A stretch of DNA of 64,000 nt from positions 37,164,578 to 37,228,577 of the forward strand of contig NC_084793.1 in NCBI RefSeq assembly GCF_963169125.1. Reading direction: 5' to 3'. Origin of the DNA: Humulus lupulus. Its lineage: Eukaryota; Streptophyta; Magnoliopsida; Rosales; Cannabaceae. Under the pieces are notes generated by a model, which did not search any database, had not been told where the DNA came from, and was given only the letters and a program-made list of their open reading frames with translations. A program made the translations under genes and the position numbers. Positions within the stretch are counted from its first letter, which is position 1. Every line of letters starts with the position of its first letter. Positions 31,921 through 45,210 of this stretch are shown one piece after another.

Positions 31921-34900
31921 TCAAAACACCAACTTCCTACACAACGACGAGGATTGATAATAACTCGAGGCAGAAAATGAAGCTAGATCTCTGATAGTTT
32001 CACCGATTAGATCCTTGAATATCAGCCGTTCGATGTCCAAAACGGCTTCGGAGACTTCAATCGGGGAATCGCCCCATCCATGAACGGTGTCTCCCGCCAA
32101 ATCCTTCTTCAAAACTCCACAGATCACCTCGAACAAATCCTCCGACTCCTGTCTCTCTCGGATTTTCCTAAATTCAGACCAAATGTCCCTCAGCGACGCT
32201 TGGCCCGACGGAGAATTCACAGGAGTTACGATCTTCCACGGAGGCAACTGCCGATTTCGGTTCATAATCTCGCTTATGGTGTCGAAGATCAGCCGTCGTT
32301 GGAGTCTGGAGATTTTCGAGGTATTTCGATAAAGATTCTTCTCCAGCAATAGGAAAACATCTGAGTCTTCCTGTATGAAATTCGAAACTCGTAGAACCTC
32401 TGAAATGTAGACCAGATCACAGTCCTCAGCTTCACCGTCATTGAACTTGGAATCGAAGGGCCATGAGATCGCCGATCCCCAAATATCCTCTTCTAGCTCT
32501 AATGGTTGATCTGTAAATTTAGTCAAGAAAATTTATGAGCACAAAATTCCATCGTAAAAGTAAAATAAAAAATCAAAGAAATCGGGGCATTAAATAGTAT
32601 CGGAAGGGCTTAAATGAGGCAGTTTTCAATGAACCAAGTGGGTGATCTACTACAGTTAAGAACTTATAAATTCGACTTTACTATATGTAATATAAAGTCC
32701 TTGTCAAAGACTAGTTATAAATTTAATGCTGAGCTGGCGAGGTTGGAGTGAGTTTTTGGATCTGTTTTGTGTGATGGTAACGATGTGGCGTGCATTTAAT
32801 GGTGGTGTAAGAGATCGTACTATACATCATTCATTCACAGAGAGGCCTACACTACTTCTACTAATGCCTACTAAACCCAGTGCCCAGTAGTAGCCAGTAC
32901 TTGTCTACTGATAAAACTAAAACCTAGAGAGGCTAAAATGCAGGAGCTTAAGTTGGTAACATACGTCACCATTGTCAATTGCAAAATCTAGCCCATCAAA
33001 ACTTCGCCGAAAAAGACAAATTTTTATCTTATTTTAATTTAATTAAAAATACATTTAGATAAAATAAAATAAATAAAAATCCTTTGATTCCAACTTTTAC
33101 CTTTGAAATCAATGCTTCGTTTCATGATAGGGGAAGTGGACGATTCGTCCTTGTAAAACGACGAGTCAAGAACCGACACTGGACTCGGTTGTAACTCGGC
33201 TGTGGATGTAGTGATTTCAGCTATGCTGTGAAGCAGCTTATCACACCTCTCCAACAAAGTCCTCCCTTCTTTGTATTCCTCCATTTTCGCTCTCTGAGAT
33301 TCGCAAAGTAAAGAATAAATTTACTGTAATAATGGATTAGGTTCAATGATTAAAAGACATTTAATACTTAGTAATTAGTGCTAACCTCTGTATAGGTGGA
33401 AGTGCTAATGCTACTCTCTGACATGGTGGTGGACGATTCGTCCTCCTTTCGTTGGATCTCCACCGTTGGTTTACGATTCCTCGGTGACCGATTCGGGTTC
33501 TGTTGATCCGACCCGATTCTCCTTGAATTAAGCCTTGGAGATTGAACCGGAGACACTCTTCTTTGCTCCGTAATATCGTTTCCTTTCCTTTGTGTATCAA
33601 TGCTCAACGGTCTTCTTCTACTTGGGCTCTTCTCATTCCGAGAAGATGGGCCATGACTTCTATTTGGGCTGCGATTCCGGGTGCTCTGTTCCATTTCTCC
33701 CCGTTGCTCACGTCTCGGACTTGACAACGAATCGCCGGTGTAATTGAGACTCCGGCGCATACCCGGTCTTGAACGAAAACTTGACGGCGGTGGCGACTCG
33801 TTTCCCCCAAATCTTGATGAGCGACTCGTCGGAGATTGTGATCTCGCTGGCTTCATAACAACAATAGGAGATTCGTTTGAGAAACTCTGATCGTAGACAA
33901 AGTTTCTGTAATCGATATGGTTCGAAGGCTTCTTGGGATGAAGCAGACCTTTGAGTTGCAGAGCTTCGAGGATTTGCTTCAGAGTTTCCAAATCCTTAGC
34001 TGGTTCATCGATTCCTCTCATTCTTAACCTCTTCTCGATCTCGCCATAATAAAGAGACGCTGTTTGTTTAGGCTCAGGAAAGAAATCTGCCGAGTCAAAA
34101 TAGCTTTTCCTCTGTCCAATACCTTTATGCTGATGATGAGCTTTCGTTGCCTCGTGATATTTCACATAAGTTTTTGGATCCCCTGGTCTCACATTGCAAC
34201 TTCGATCTTCGTTTCCGCCATTATCTCTGATTACGTTGCTGGAAACGCTGAAAGTAGCTTGTTGTGACTGCTTTACCTGAAAAGCGTTCCCGTCGACAAA
34301 GCGATGCTGATACAGATCTTTGGACACTCGAGACTCCGACGCAGATCTTCGCAGTTCAGCTTTCTTGACCGGTTCGGCTACTGAATGTTGCAAGGGTTCG
34401 AGTCCCATCAATCGAGCTATGACGCTTGGTGATCGGCGATTCTTATCACTGTCGTCGTCTTCTCCATTATTATGATTTGTGCTTCGGTTAGCGTTCAAAA
34501 TCGAAGCGTTTGTTTTGATCTCCCTCGGGTAGAGGCTTCCCTTCGCGTCAACCGTAGCTCTGCTATCCAAAGAAAGCCTTGGAGCTTCTCTGGAGAACTT
34601 CCATGCCGTTCTAGTACCTTCCTTGAATTCGAATGCTGGAAGAGGAAGAGGAGACTTAGGTGGATTTTCTTTAAACGGAGGACTGTTCTCCGGTGCCGGG
34701 GACGGAAGCTCCGTAACCACAGTAGTAGGCTTCGACCGGTCCGGCGATGGCGTTGATCTGGTATTCTTATGTTTTTCCAATTCTCTCGGCACCACCGGGG
34801 ATCCAATCGTCTTCTCAGATTCCGACGATGAATCCACGGACTGCGTTTTTCATAAAGGAAACAGAGAACAAAAAAAAACGCAATGAGACTCACGTCATTT

Positions 34901-35095
34901 TCAAACATTTTCTTAGTTGCCAAACAGAAAAACAAAAATATTAAAGATAAAACTCACCACAGAAGGAGGGAGGCGTTTGGTGGAGTAAAGTCTCTTCCCA
35001 GCAAGAATCTGGTTACGGTCGAAGATCTGAAGGAACCCAGCCATGCAACCCATCTGCTTCTCCAGATGTTGATCTTGAACCATCCCCGTCGTCAT
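31921..35095 (-). CDS. LNG1: LONGIFOLIA/TRM1-2-like microtubule-associated protein
   Basis: Four exons join in frame: 34958-35095, 33386-34840, 33101-33293 and 31921-32510, with GT..AG introns of 117, 92 and 590 bp; 792 codons including stop. The start ATG at 35095 opens MTTGMVQDQ and an N-terminal motif (MGCMAGFLQIFDR). Residues about 110-160 hold LPAFEFKEGTR and APRLSLDSRA; VIARLMGLEPL (about 185-195) is the hallmark TRM motif; DLETLKQILEALQLKGLL (about 328-346) is another. The C-terminal DUF4378-type domain (LIFDTISEIMNRN, QLPPWK, DLFEVICGVL, ERLIFKDLIGETIRDLA) ends CRKLVF, the likely TON1-contact motif. In Arabidopsis LNG1/LNG2 promote polar cell elongation along the leaf length axis and bind cortical microtubules. 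All motifs are present and no stops occur, so it is probably functional. Confidence 0.95.
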
Positions 35096-35330
35096 CTTAA
35101 ACAAAAACAAACACAAAATTTCTCAGTTTCTCGGTGTCCAAACAATATCTACTACCACTCACCGTCTCACCACATCTCAAAACGACCCCGTTTCTCCCTT
35201 CTCTCTTTCGCTCACAGACTAAGTCACTCACTTTCTCTGTCCCTCACAGTCCCTCCCATCTGACTAAAACGTACCTTTATTACCAGCGTCTCCCGCTTTT
35301 CTGGTCTTTTAAAGGGTGGGCGGACTTAAT
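35096..35330 (-). promoter_or_regulatory. 5' leader and proximal promoter of the LNG-type gene
   Basis: On the minus strand this region is purine-rich (GAGAGAAGGGAGAAA and similar around 35180-35250), a common feature of plant leaders. No unambiguous TATA box was found. The extent is inferred from its position directly before the start codon. Confidence 0.4.
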
Positions 35331-36969
35331 GGAACGTCAGGGCCTTTCTAAATTACTTATTTACCCTTATCCTTTTCCTGTTATTCCAAACTACTCGGCG
35401 GTTTTACTAAAAATTTGGCAAAAACTTGGGTCCTCGAAGTAATGGCGGGCTTTGAAATGAGAGACTACTTAATTAAAAAATAAATTATTTACAAACAAAA
35501 TAAAAGGGGAGGGAGGACCCGCATAAGTGAGCCTCCGTGGGTGATGCTCTCTACGCGTCAGATACAAATTTCATTGGGTCTTGTGCTAATTTTTGGTTGA
35601 ACGACGACTATGCTTGGACCCCGTTATTCCCCAAACCCCGTCCAACTCATTATTGAACGCGGAAGATCCGGACCGTCGGATCCAAACGGGAGAGATCAAC
35701 GGTAATCACGAGGAGGAAAGATAGGAAAAGGTGAAGAAGGGAAAAGTGGTATGGTGTACACGTGAGCATTGGACAAGAACCTAACGTTTTGATTCCAATC
35801 TCAAATATCGTGATAAAACAGAGCAAAGTATAAAAACACACAAAATCGAGGAAAACTCACTGCCTTCTTCTTTCTGATTTCACCGGCTCACCAATTACGG
35901 GACCAACCGGACAGTTTATTTTAACTCACTCTCTGGCTACCGGACGAAACACTTGGAGAAACTCAGTGGTGGACCCCTCGCTGCTGCCACGCACGTAGTG
36001 GGTCTCAATTGCTTACACGTGGCAATCAGTACACGTATGAAACACCAGAATCAGGATGCTGACTAGAGTTTTATTGAGAAAATCAAAGTGAGTTATTGGG
36101 TTTTTGCCACGTGTAATTTTTCTTTCTAATTTTTTCTGAAACAATATACTCAAATATTTGGATTTAACTTCTTTTTTTATTCCAATGTGATATAAATATG
36201 TAGCTTGATTACTTAAGTAATTGATTTGTCTTTAGAAGGTGATATATTAGTGACAATGAGTTAATAAAAACGACGTATCAGGCAATGTTTAGTCAACTGC
36301 TTGAATTTTACGGTATTATGATATGATAACGCATTAATATACGACAATGGTATGAACAAACAATGATCATTTTCCTGGGGTTCCACTTTCCCTTGATATC
36401 AGATTATGAGTTTCGTGTGTTTTATTATTATAATTATTAATTCATTCGAGTAACAGCCTACTTCCATAAAAGTAATGGTGCAATTGAATTCAAAAGAAAA
36501 GATCTGTAGTTTTCTTTGCTTGTAGTTTTAGCAAATGTATCTAGGATAGTGTGAATATTCACGCATAACTATATAGCATATATAACACTACTTGCTATAG
36601 ATAAATATATATTATACGTTTTCAACAATTTTTATGTGACCAGTGCATAGAATCCAAGGTTACGAATGAAATTAGAAAGAAAATGTAATCAAGTATAGTC
36701 TACATCTTACTTGCTTAAGAATTTGCACCATAAAATTTCCAAACCTAGAATAACCTTATCTAAGATAATGTTAATCCATACTTTAGGTTGTTTATTTATT
36801 TAAACATAAATTTCGATATATCGGAACAATAAAATCATAACTTTGAGAGTAACCGCCCAGGACAGAGATTATCTAGTTATATTCCGCTCCAAATTATTAG
36901 ATTGTTTAAACATGTGTAAGTATTCCAATCTCGAAGTCTATATATGTATGTGTATATATATACCGGAAC
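35331..36969. other. Intergenic DNA upstream of the LNG-type gene
   Basis: No coding region is recognised. The part to about 36100 is less AT-rich and includes ACGT-core words (CACGTGGCAATC near 36016 and GCCACGTGTAA near 36106), which could be G-box-type sites of the LNG-type promoter. The rest is AT-rich and featureless to me. Confidence 0.45.
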
Positions 36970-37150
36970 AGCTTACATGATAGTTATAATAGACATCCTA
37001 TTAATTTTTAAAAAATTTTGAATAATTTATATTGTTGAAATCAGATTTTAAATATTCTACTATAAATGTTTGAACTCTAACTTCAGCAGGGTAAATTATT
37101 CAAAATTTACTAAAAATTGACGAAATACCCGTTATAACTATATTAAATAT
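36970..37150. mobile_element. Foldback (MITE-like) element 2, core
   Basis: TAGTTATAATAGACATCC and TTTTGAATAATTTATA on the left pair with GTAAATTATTCAAAATTTAC and GTTATAACTATATTA on the right. The arms resemble those of the elements at 29880 and 40879 (shared core AATTTTTnAAAATTTTGAATAATTTA). Ends are not defined. Confidence 0.6.
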
Positions 37151-38502
37151 CATTATCATACCAAAAAAAATTAAATTATAATTTCTCTAAATACAAAAAA
37201 ATAAGAAATACTTCTATTATAGGTTAAAAATGATAACCTTCCCTAAAAAACATCATATATATTCAAACTTCGAGGTTATTAATTACTAACGATGGTAATC
37301 ACTGTATATACTTTATATAAATATATATTTATGTACGGGGGTCTCTACGTTATGTTAGATGAAACTATAAGCTGTAAGAAAGTTTCGAGAATAGCCTACT
37401 ATACTAAAAGTCTCAAAGGTTTTGAGCTTCAATTTAATTATAATTAAGTTTGTTGTTTATATATCTTCGTCTTGACTTCGATTCTTCATTGATACATATA
37501 TTATAGATATAATAATAATAATTTACGGGCATGCATTAATTAAATTCATTTGCAGATAAGCTGTCTGTGGGTACTATATATGCTACATGTTTAGTATCAC
37601 TTTCCGTCTCACGAAAAGTTAGTTTCAATTATCTATAAAAATCTTTCAACAGTTAATCTTTAACGGTCTCTCGTCTGGTAGCGAATACATTATATATACA
37701 TAAATAGATTTGGATACGGGTTTTGTAGCTCCCCCCGTAACAATGGAATGCAAAATATTCCTTTCTCGGAAAATCAGTTTCCTACTTGCCAAACAGGAGC
37801 TTTAAAGAGAGAAGAGGTCAGGCTGGGGTCACATTATGCTGGATGGGGTTCCAATCATCAAAAGCAAAGAAGGGTCAGGCTGCCAACCCATGTGGATTGT
37901 CTTTAGGCAAAAGAAACCCATGAGCTTTCTGGTGACTCCATGTGAGCCTATGGCTCTGGGTGGACTACATGGCTACAAAGCTATTACTTCTCCCCCACCT
38001 ATATATATATCTATGATCTATGATCTATGATCTATCTTTATACATAACCCAACATCCCTTTCATTTGTCTCCTCTACATACTAATAATTATCATCTAAAC
38101 ATTCTGTATTAAAAAATAAATTATTTGCTTATGGGACCCAGCTACAATAAGTTTTTAGTCTAATCAAATTGTGTATTATAATAAGATTTTGTAGTCAAGT
38201 AGTATTGGTAACACATTAGATTATTATAATGGCCTTAGTGGAAAAAGCATGCATGCACAACTTTTTTCTTTTCTTTTCTTTTCTTTTAATTATTCTTACC
38301 ATCTCTCTCTGTTCTCATTTTAATCAATTAAACCACATGCATTTCAGATCTTGTAAATCCCACATCTTCAACTCTATTCATAGATATATTACATAGTTTT
38401 CTTCTCTCATATCATATGTATCTGATCTGATCTGACCGCTAACTGCAAAAGAAAACAGATGAGATTTGAAAGATTAAAATAGGTAGTTCTTTTGTAAGTG
38501 TT

Positions 38503-38555
<53 letters not shown>

Positions 38556-40878
38556 TTGAGTGGACCCTAAGTCCTAACAGTCCTCAAGTTCCAATGTTTG
38601 TGTGGTAACATGAATTTGGCAAAGGGTTAGTGTAGCACAGTTTCCAAACCTGAAACTCCCATGTTCTCTCACCGACCCACCTCTTCTGCCCACATTCCTT
38701 AATAGCCTAATGGGTTAAACCCCACTGTATATCACATTCCTCTGCTTCCCATATATTAAACCAAATAATAGACTAGAAACCACTGTTTTTGGGGCACACC
38801 AGTACACCATTCACTCACTTACTCACCCTTATACGACTCTATCTATATAAGAGGGGTCTAAAATGTCTCTTACACCTAGCCCTTGTTTGGTCCAATCAAC
38901 TAAAAAAATGTAAGGTAACATGAATTAGGATATTCTTTGTTTACCCCATATACTATTATTTTAGAATGCCCCAATTAAAGAAAAGAAAAAGTTATTGAAT
39001 GTGCACTGACTGACCAACCAATGAAAATGTGCCGTTAATTTCGATGCAAACGAACACACCCTTAGGCTTAGCTAGCTAGTCCCTACTACACTGCCCATAT
39101 GGGTTTGAGGAGTTTTATGAATTCTTTTTTTATTGATTGATTGAGTTGATTGGAGGAATGGATATGGGAATGGCAAAATCAATCATGAATGATTTCGGTT
39201 TCTTATTCTTCTGCCTATGAATCAATAGCGGCCTCTTTACTTGGAATTTTTTTTTCTTCATTTTTATGGTAGAGTATTGTCAACTCCTCTTTATACTCTA
39301 ATTTACTCCCTTCACATGGACCTTCTATTATATACATAATTATTTATTCTCATTATTCTTTTGCTCTTCTTTTTTTATTCTTCATATTTGGATTAACTGA
39401 ATAAATAAAGTGAAATTTTTTGAGTAATAATAGACAAACTCAAATTGTATATACTTTTTATATATAATAAAGTGTGATAAATTTTAATCTATATAATTTT
39501 AAATAAAAATCACATCACTTTTAATTATATATATAATTAAAACTAATTACAAATTATAGTGTATAAAAAGTGTTTCACAATCATTACTCAAAAAACTCTA
39601 TCCTTGTTCCACTAATTAAAAGGAAAAATGAACCTAATTTATAAATTATCATAATAGTGTTTAATTTTGATAGAGATTCTTCCTTCTTGCATGTACTTAT
39701 ATTATATATTTTTTAGATTTTATTGTTGTACTAGAATTAGGGTATAGAGAACTATATAGATATATATGATAATTAATAAAAAAAAAATCAAAATTTTGAT
39801 TACGCCGCCTATAATAGTGCAACTTAATTATTTATATTTCTTTTTACTCCTATAATGATTTCTAATACGTAATGGTACATGGCTCCAAGCCCGTGAGTGG
39901 TGACATTCTCTTGAAAAGAATACATAATTTGTCGAACACACATGAGCTAAAGCTTAGCTATATACTTTTTAAAATAATGAAACTTAATAAGTATTATTCA
40001 TACTATTACAAAATTAAGCCGTGTTTCGTTAGGGTCAAATCAAGGACCTAAGTATGATTATATTTCGTCAATTAATCAGAGACTGCATACAATGAGTTGA
40101 AAATCTTTTCTGCTGAATCCTATAACCATCAATCGAATTATACTTTTTCTTTATTTTTTAAAAAAAAAAAAAGAAGAAGAAGAAGAAGATGGATATAAAA
40201 CATATATATGTGAAAATTTAGGCACGTTTGGCAGATAGTGGGGAAGGTTATTAACCCAAGTAACCTATTATATTTCTTACAAAAAAAAAGTAACCTATTA
40301 TATATATAAAAATTTAATTTTAACCAAACAGTTCTTGTAGAACTAAACTATAATTATTTATTTAACAATTTATTATGTGTACTTTATTTAGCTAAGATTA
40401 ATATGGAATATTTAGGTGTCAAGCACGACCCAACAGCCAAAATTTTCTGCAGATACGAAAATGTGCAACCAAACTTGATTGAACATGCACCTGCCATAGA
40501 TGTATATTAATTTATTTATCTTATCTTTTTTCTTATTCGTTTACTAGTTTTCTATATTTTTATTAAAAAAATAATAATAATTGTGAGAACAGAATGGATA
40601 AATCTATGCACATGACATTACGTCGACTTTACATTAGGATGTTTTTCTTATATGGCTAAGTCTCTTTTTCTTTTTTATCTTTCTTAAATTCTTCAAAAAT
40701 ATTTGGATTAGACGTCAACATCTTAATCACAACAATTCAAGGTTTGTAGACATATACGTCTATATATAAATTGATCACATGCATTAATTAAAAGAAAATA
40801 ACTACTATTACATATCATGAATCTTCTGTTATTTATTTTTGAGAAAATGAATCTCTGTTATTAAAATATATATTTTAG
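37151..40878. other. Intergenic DNA with microsatellites, no gene seen
   Basis: Microsatellites include (CT)22 at 38509-38552, a TTTTC run near 38262-38287 and a GAA run near 40170-40190. The stretch 37730-37990 is notably less AT-rich and repeats GGTCAGGCTG twice (near 37815 and 37872); it may be a conserved element or a small non-coding RNA, but I recognise no known family. The 64-codon frame at 37836-38030 has no homology I can name. Confidence 0.5.
38509..38552. repeat. (CT)22 microsatellite
   Basis: An uninterrupted CT run of 44 bp; likely polymorphic in length. Confidence 0.95.
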
Positions 40879-41292
40879 GGTACTTCTAGGTGCACCCCTA
40901 AAAGTGGACATCCAGGCACACCCTTCCTGTTTTATGATACCGGGATGATTTTCGACTTATTATTTTATGATCGTATATATTATAATTATTTAGAGCATCC
41001 TGTAAATTTTTGGAAAATTCTGAATAGTTAACAGTGTCGAAAACAATGTTCAAATAGTTTATTGCACATGTAACTGTTTTTTCTTATGCGCGTGAAACAT
41101 AATTTGTTTGAACTATATTTTCGATATTGTAAATCATTCGAAAATTCCTAAAAATTTGCAGGATGCACTAAATAACTGCAATGTACATGATCATAAAAAA
41201 AAATTACGCCGAAAAAGCATTCCAATACCGAAAACAAAAAAAGGGTGCACTGGTGCTCCCAAAAACATAGGGTGCACTCAAGAATTTTCCTT
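40879..41292. mobile_element. Foldback (MITE-like) element 3
   Basis: The ends are inverted copies (TAGGTGCACCCCTAAAAG on the left, GGGTGCACTCAAGAATTT on the right), and the arms pair over most of their length: TTTATGATCGTATAT / ACATGATCATAAA, GAGCATCCTGTAAATTTTTG / CTAAAAATTTGCAGGATGC, GTGTCGAAAACAATG / ATTTTCGATATTG. The centre is near 41085. The arms belong to the same family as the elements at 29880 and 36970. The 76-codon frame at 41108 is within it and not a gene. Confidence 0.75.
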
Positions 41293-41460
41293 TATTTTAA
41301 ACAAATTTTTGAAGAAGGATAAGAAACCAAGCAAATGACTTGGGTATGTGATAGAGAATAGAATCCCACATGGGATAGTGTTAGAGCATGAGTTACTCCA
41401 CTCATCACCAATTGGTTTAGAGATGGAAACCCATATTACTTAGACCTTTCACCTCTATAC

Positions 41461-43698
41461 TGTAACGCCCTGGATAGCCAAGACTGTTACAATGTGTACT
41501 TATAAAGATGCAAGACTCGCTAATCGAGTCATTAATTTGAAATCGTGTCGCTAAACATGTAAGAGCTAAGGTTAAAAAGGTTTTGGTCTCAAAAGACTCA
41601 TTTAGCATATATAAACTGTAGTAACATGGGATCCCATTCAAAAACGAAGTTAAAGAAAGTTCACAGACTCCCAAAAATACATGAGGAACCACTAGCCATA
41701 CTAAGGCCAAAACGGACAGTCTTCAGGTTCCATGTCCTTGCTTAGATCTCAACTGTGGTGGTCGAGCACCTGGCTATGTACATTCCGCCCGCTGAGCTCT
41801 CCAGTCAGGGCTGATCTAACTTGCCCTTGCCTTTACCTGCACCACGTAGCACCCGTGAGCCAAGGCCCAGCAAGAAAACATCACAGATAACTCAAATAGC
41901 AACAACAGACAAGTAGCTCACTAAGCATGCATACTCATCAAATATTCCACAACAGATAATCGGCATACACAATTCAGTCCAAGACACATACTATCTCATA
42001 TAACATTCATTTCACATAATATTCAGTGCCAACAACTTAGGCCGCACCCTCTGTTTAACTCACTGACTCTGGCCCACTTAAACCAAGCTCAGTGCATAAT
42101 AAGCTGTCCTCGGATACCAGTGTCCAAGTCGCGCCCTATGCGCTAGTGAGACCCGTGGCACCCTTAGGTCGCTGGTCCACTAAATGGCTTGCATGGCATA
42201 ATACCATCTTCTCAAGCATCTACAATAGGGAGCCCTTAGTCCCGTCAGATATATTCAACTAGGTGCAGTTTTCTTACCTTTAGTCTGTACGATTATCGAA
42301 CTACGAGCAACATCCCTCAAGCACGATTCGTTCCCGAGCCTAAGCTTTTATCACCTAACCACAACCAAAGCATAGGGTTTCATAAATAATCAAATATAGG
42401 TTCCCAATTACAAAACTAACTCCGGGACTCCTAATTCCACCAAGCACAGTGGTGAAACCAAACCCGAGCACCCAAGACCACTCCCCCATGCTTAAAACCC
42501 TCAAAATCCCAAGTGTGCAACCAAGGGCTACGGCCCCCAAAGCCTAGTCGCGACCCTTCCTCAAAACAGAGCCCACTCCCTCACTGGAACACACACGCGC
42601 CGCGGCCCTTGCCTTGGGCGTCGCGGCGCGCCCCCTTGGCTTCCTTGCATGCTAGGGCCGCGGCCCTCCCCTTCGAACCCAGTTTTTTCACCATTCTAGA
42701 GCTCAAAACCTTACCTTAAACCATCCCAAAACTCCCAAACTCTTAACCAATTAATTCCCAACCTCTCTAGCATGATCTAAACAGCATAATTCCCAATAAA
42801 ACACAGCCTAACACACTCCAATCTCTTCCTTCCAATTTCTGAAACCCAAGTGTTAAAACACACACAAACCAGCCATCAAACTCAATGAAAAACCACTAAA
42901 CCAGGAGTAGAGACTCACCTTTGTTGTAAAACCACTTCACCAAGTTGTAGCCAAGTCAAGTCCCCAAACTCCCTTCTTAATTCTGCCTTAGAACATCACA
43001 ACCAAACTTGTTTCAGCACTCAACTAAAACCCAGTAAAACCTCATAATTCAACCACAGAAAACAGAGTTAAATACTCACCTTAATCCCTGTTCTAATGCT
43101 TGATAAATCCTTGAGCTAGACCTTCAATTTCTCACCTCAAATCTCAGAATTCCAGCTTGTTTCCCCTTTGATTTTCTGTGTGTTTCTCTTCTTGGTTTCC
43201 CTTGAGCGTGAGAGAGAAAGAGAGCCTAAGTGTTAGTCGGTTTATGTTTTCTAAAGGCTTCCTCAAATCTAACTTATCTGTTAAGTTAATCCCGAGGCTC
43301 GGGGTGTCGGAACCGTCCCCGAGGCCAAAATGGTAAAATCCCCCAATATTCCCGCCTAGACATCCTAACCTCAAATATATCTCCATATATTTATTTTTAT
43401 GTCCCGATAACCCAAATCACTACCCGTTATCTAAAAATATCCCCGACTTCTCTAAAGTCATAACTTAAACCCCATTGTGACTTTTCCCGCTATCTAACCC
43501 TAGAATCATCTTGAGTCGTGCTCAACGAACCTGTCCACATAATAATGTGGTTCTCACATATATCACATAATACAATCGATTATCATGTAAACATTATTAA
43601 ACACATAATTACTCATTAAATCACAATTATTCCAGTAATGCCCTCCTGGCACACTAATCAAGGCCCTTAAGCCTTATTAGCAAATTTGGGCCGTTACA
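41461..43698 (-). mobile_element. Gypsy solo LTR with target duplication TATAC
   Basis: The LTR is 2238 bp with TGTAACGCCCTGG on the left and TTGGGCCGTTACA on the right. The perfect duplication TATAC flanks it (41456-41460, 43699-43703). It is the reverse of the LTR at 13297-15676. No internal domain is present. A CpG-rich palindrome segment (42530-42680; GCCGCGGC, GTCGCGGCGCG) occupies the equivalent place to that in the other LTRs. Confidence 0.93.
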
Positions 43699-43743
43699 TA
43701 TACAGTCTAAACACAATACGGTAGGCACATCAAATGCACCCAT

Positions 43744-44085
43744 CACTACAAGAAAGTTGGTTTTTGCCAGCGCAAAAAGCTTCTTTTACCAGCGCGTTTC
43801 ACGAATTGCGCTGGCAAAAAATGGCTCTTTTGTCGGCGTTAATTTGCGCGTGGTAAAAGTGTTTTTTGCCAGTGCAATTCGTAATTGCGTTGGCAAACAA
43901 TGGCAAAAGAATCTTTTCCCAGCGCAATTCGGAATTGCACGGGGAAAAGTTTGTGCACTTTTTATGGCATAATTTTTGCCGACGCACAAGGCATTATTGC
44001 GCCAGCAAATGTGATTATTAATTGAACCTAGTTTTGACGATGGTACTTTTGTCGGCGCTTTACGCAATGTGATTATAGTTTTATA
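43744..44085. repeat. Left subterminal repeat array of CACTA 2
   Basis: Words like TTTTGCCAGCGCAA and GCGCTGGCAAAA recur in both directions at about 20-40 bp spacing. Open frames here in several phases result from the repeats. Confidence 0.8.
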
Positions 44086-44380
44086 TAGTATCATTCATAA
44101 ATTAATGAGTATTTAAAATCTTATCAAAGTTATAATGTCGTTAGATTGTTCTAAGATTAACAACAATACTAATGAACTTTGTAATTATCAACTAAGATTG
44201 TTGTGATCATTGTCGATTATGCTTATCTAACCATACAATTATCATTTATTTAAAACAAAATTGTTATCATAGGTCTAATAAATTGTTTGATTACACACAA
44301 AATTTATGAATATATACAAATTTGATCTTACTAAGCATTATTAGTGTTACTCGTGAGTATTGTTCTTTTGATAATATATT

Positions 44381-44412
<32 letters not shown>

Positions 44413-44429
44413 CGTTCTAATAAGAGGTA
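44086..44429. other. CACTA 2 interior with (GT)n microsatellite
   Basis: AT-rich, no gene. A GT run of about 24 bp lies at 44389-44412, just before the solo LTR insertion site. Confidence 0.7.
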
Positions 44430-45210
44430 TGTAATGTCCTACTACTCAGGGACCGTTAAATAGTGTTAAACTCACTAAACAAGTCAATTGGTCATAATCG
44501 TGTAACTAAACGTGATTAACGGTTTAGGGTTAAAAATTTTGGTCAAAGATACAAAACGTTCCACTAAAACATTTACTGTATACCTGAGATCCCAAAATAC
44601 ATTTAAAATGGTTAATTACAATAAAAGAGCTACAACCTGCCGACCTAAGCGACGAAATAGGGTTTGACCCCAGTTCCTCTTTAAACCCTCCGGCATGGTG
44701 GTCGAGCAGCCGCATATGTACACATCATCACCTAAGCTCTCCAACTCAAGGATGGTCCAGCTTTCTTTTACCTTTACCTGGACCACATAGCACCTGTGAG
44801 CCGAGGCTCAGCAAGAAAACTTAAACATGCTCATAAGCAGTTAACAATATATATCCAAATCATAACAAGCATGCCTAACAGAAATAACCCTACTCATGCA
44901 TGCATACCAATCATATAAATGACTACAGTGTTATAAGGGACCAATTACCCCTAGATAAATGATCAATACATCATAGCGGGGTCCAATGCCTAAAATACAT
45001 GATTATGGGATCATACTGGCTCAATGCCTTAGGACATGGGACTAATGAGTCACCATGTGGCCCTTTGCCCTATCATCTGTATAACTAGCCTTGGAACTGG
45101 CCCAGCATACCTGGCGCTTTAGTTATCTCTAACCCATAGGTCGGTCAAGCGTATGATGTGCTCCTAGTTAGACTGAAATATATGGACCAGCGCTCTGCGC
45201 TATTGCCATG

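Noticed and set aside
31921..34935. Plus-strand and shifted frames over the LNG-type exons
   Set aside because: Antisense or frame shadows of well-supported coding exons.
43757..44094. Frames of 61-102 codons on both strands
   Set aside because: Produced by the inverted GCCAGCGCAA repeats of the CACTA subterminal region.
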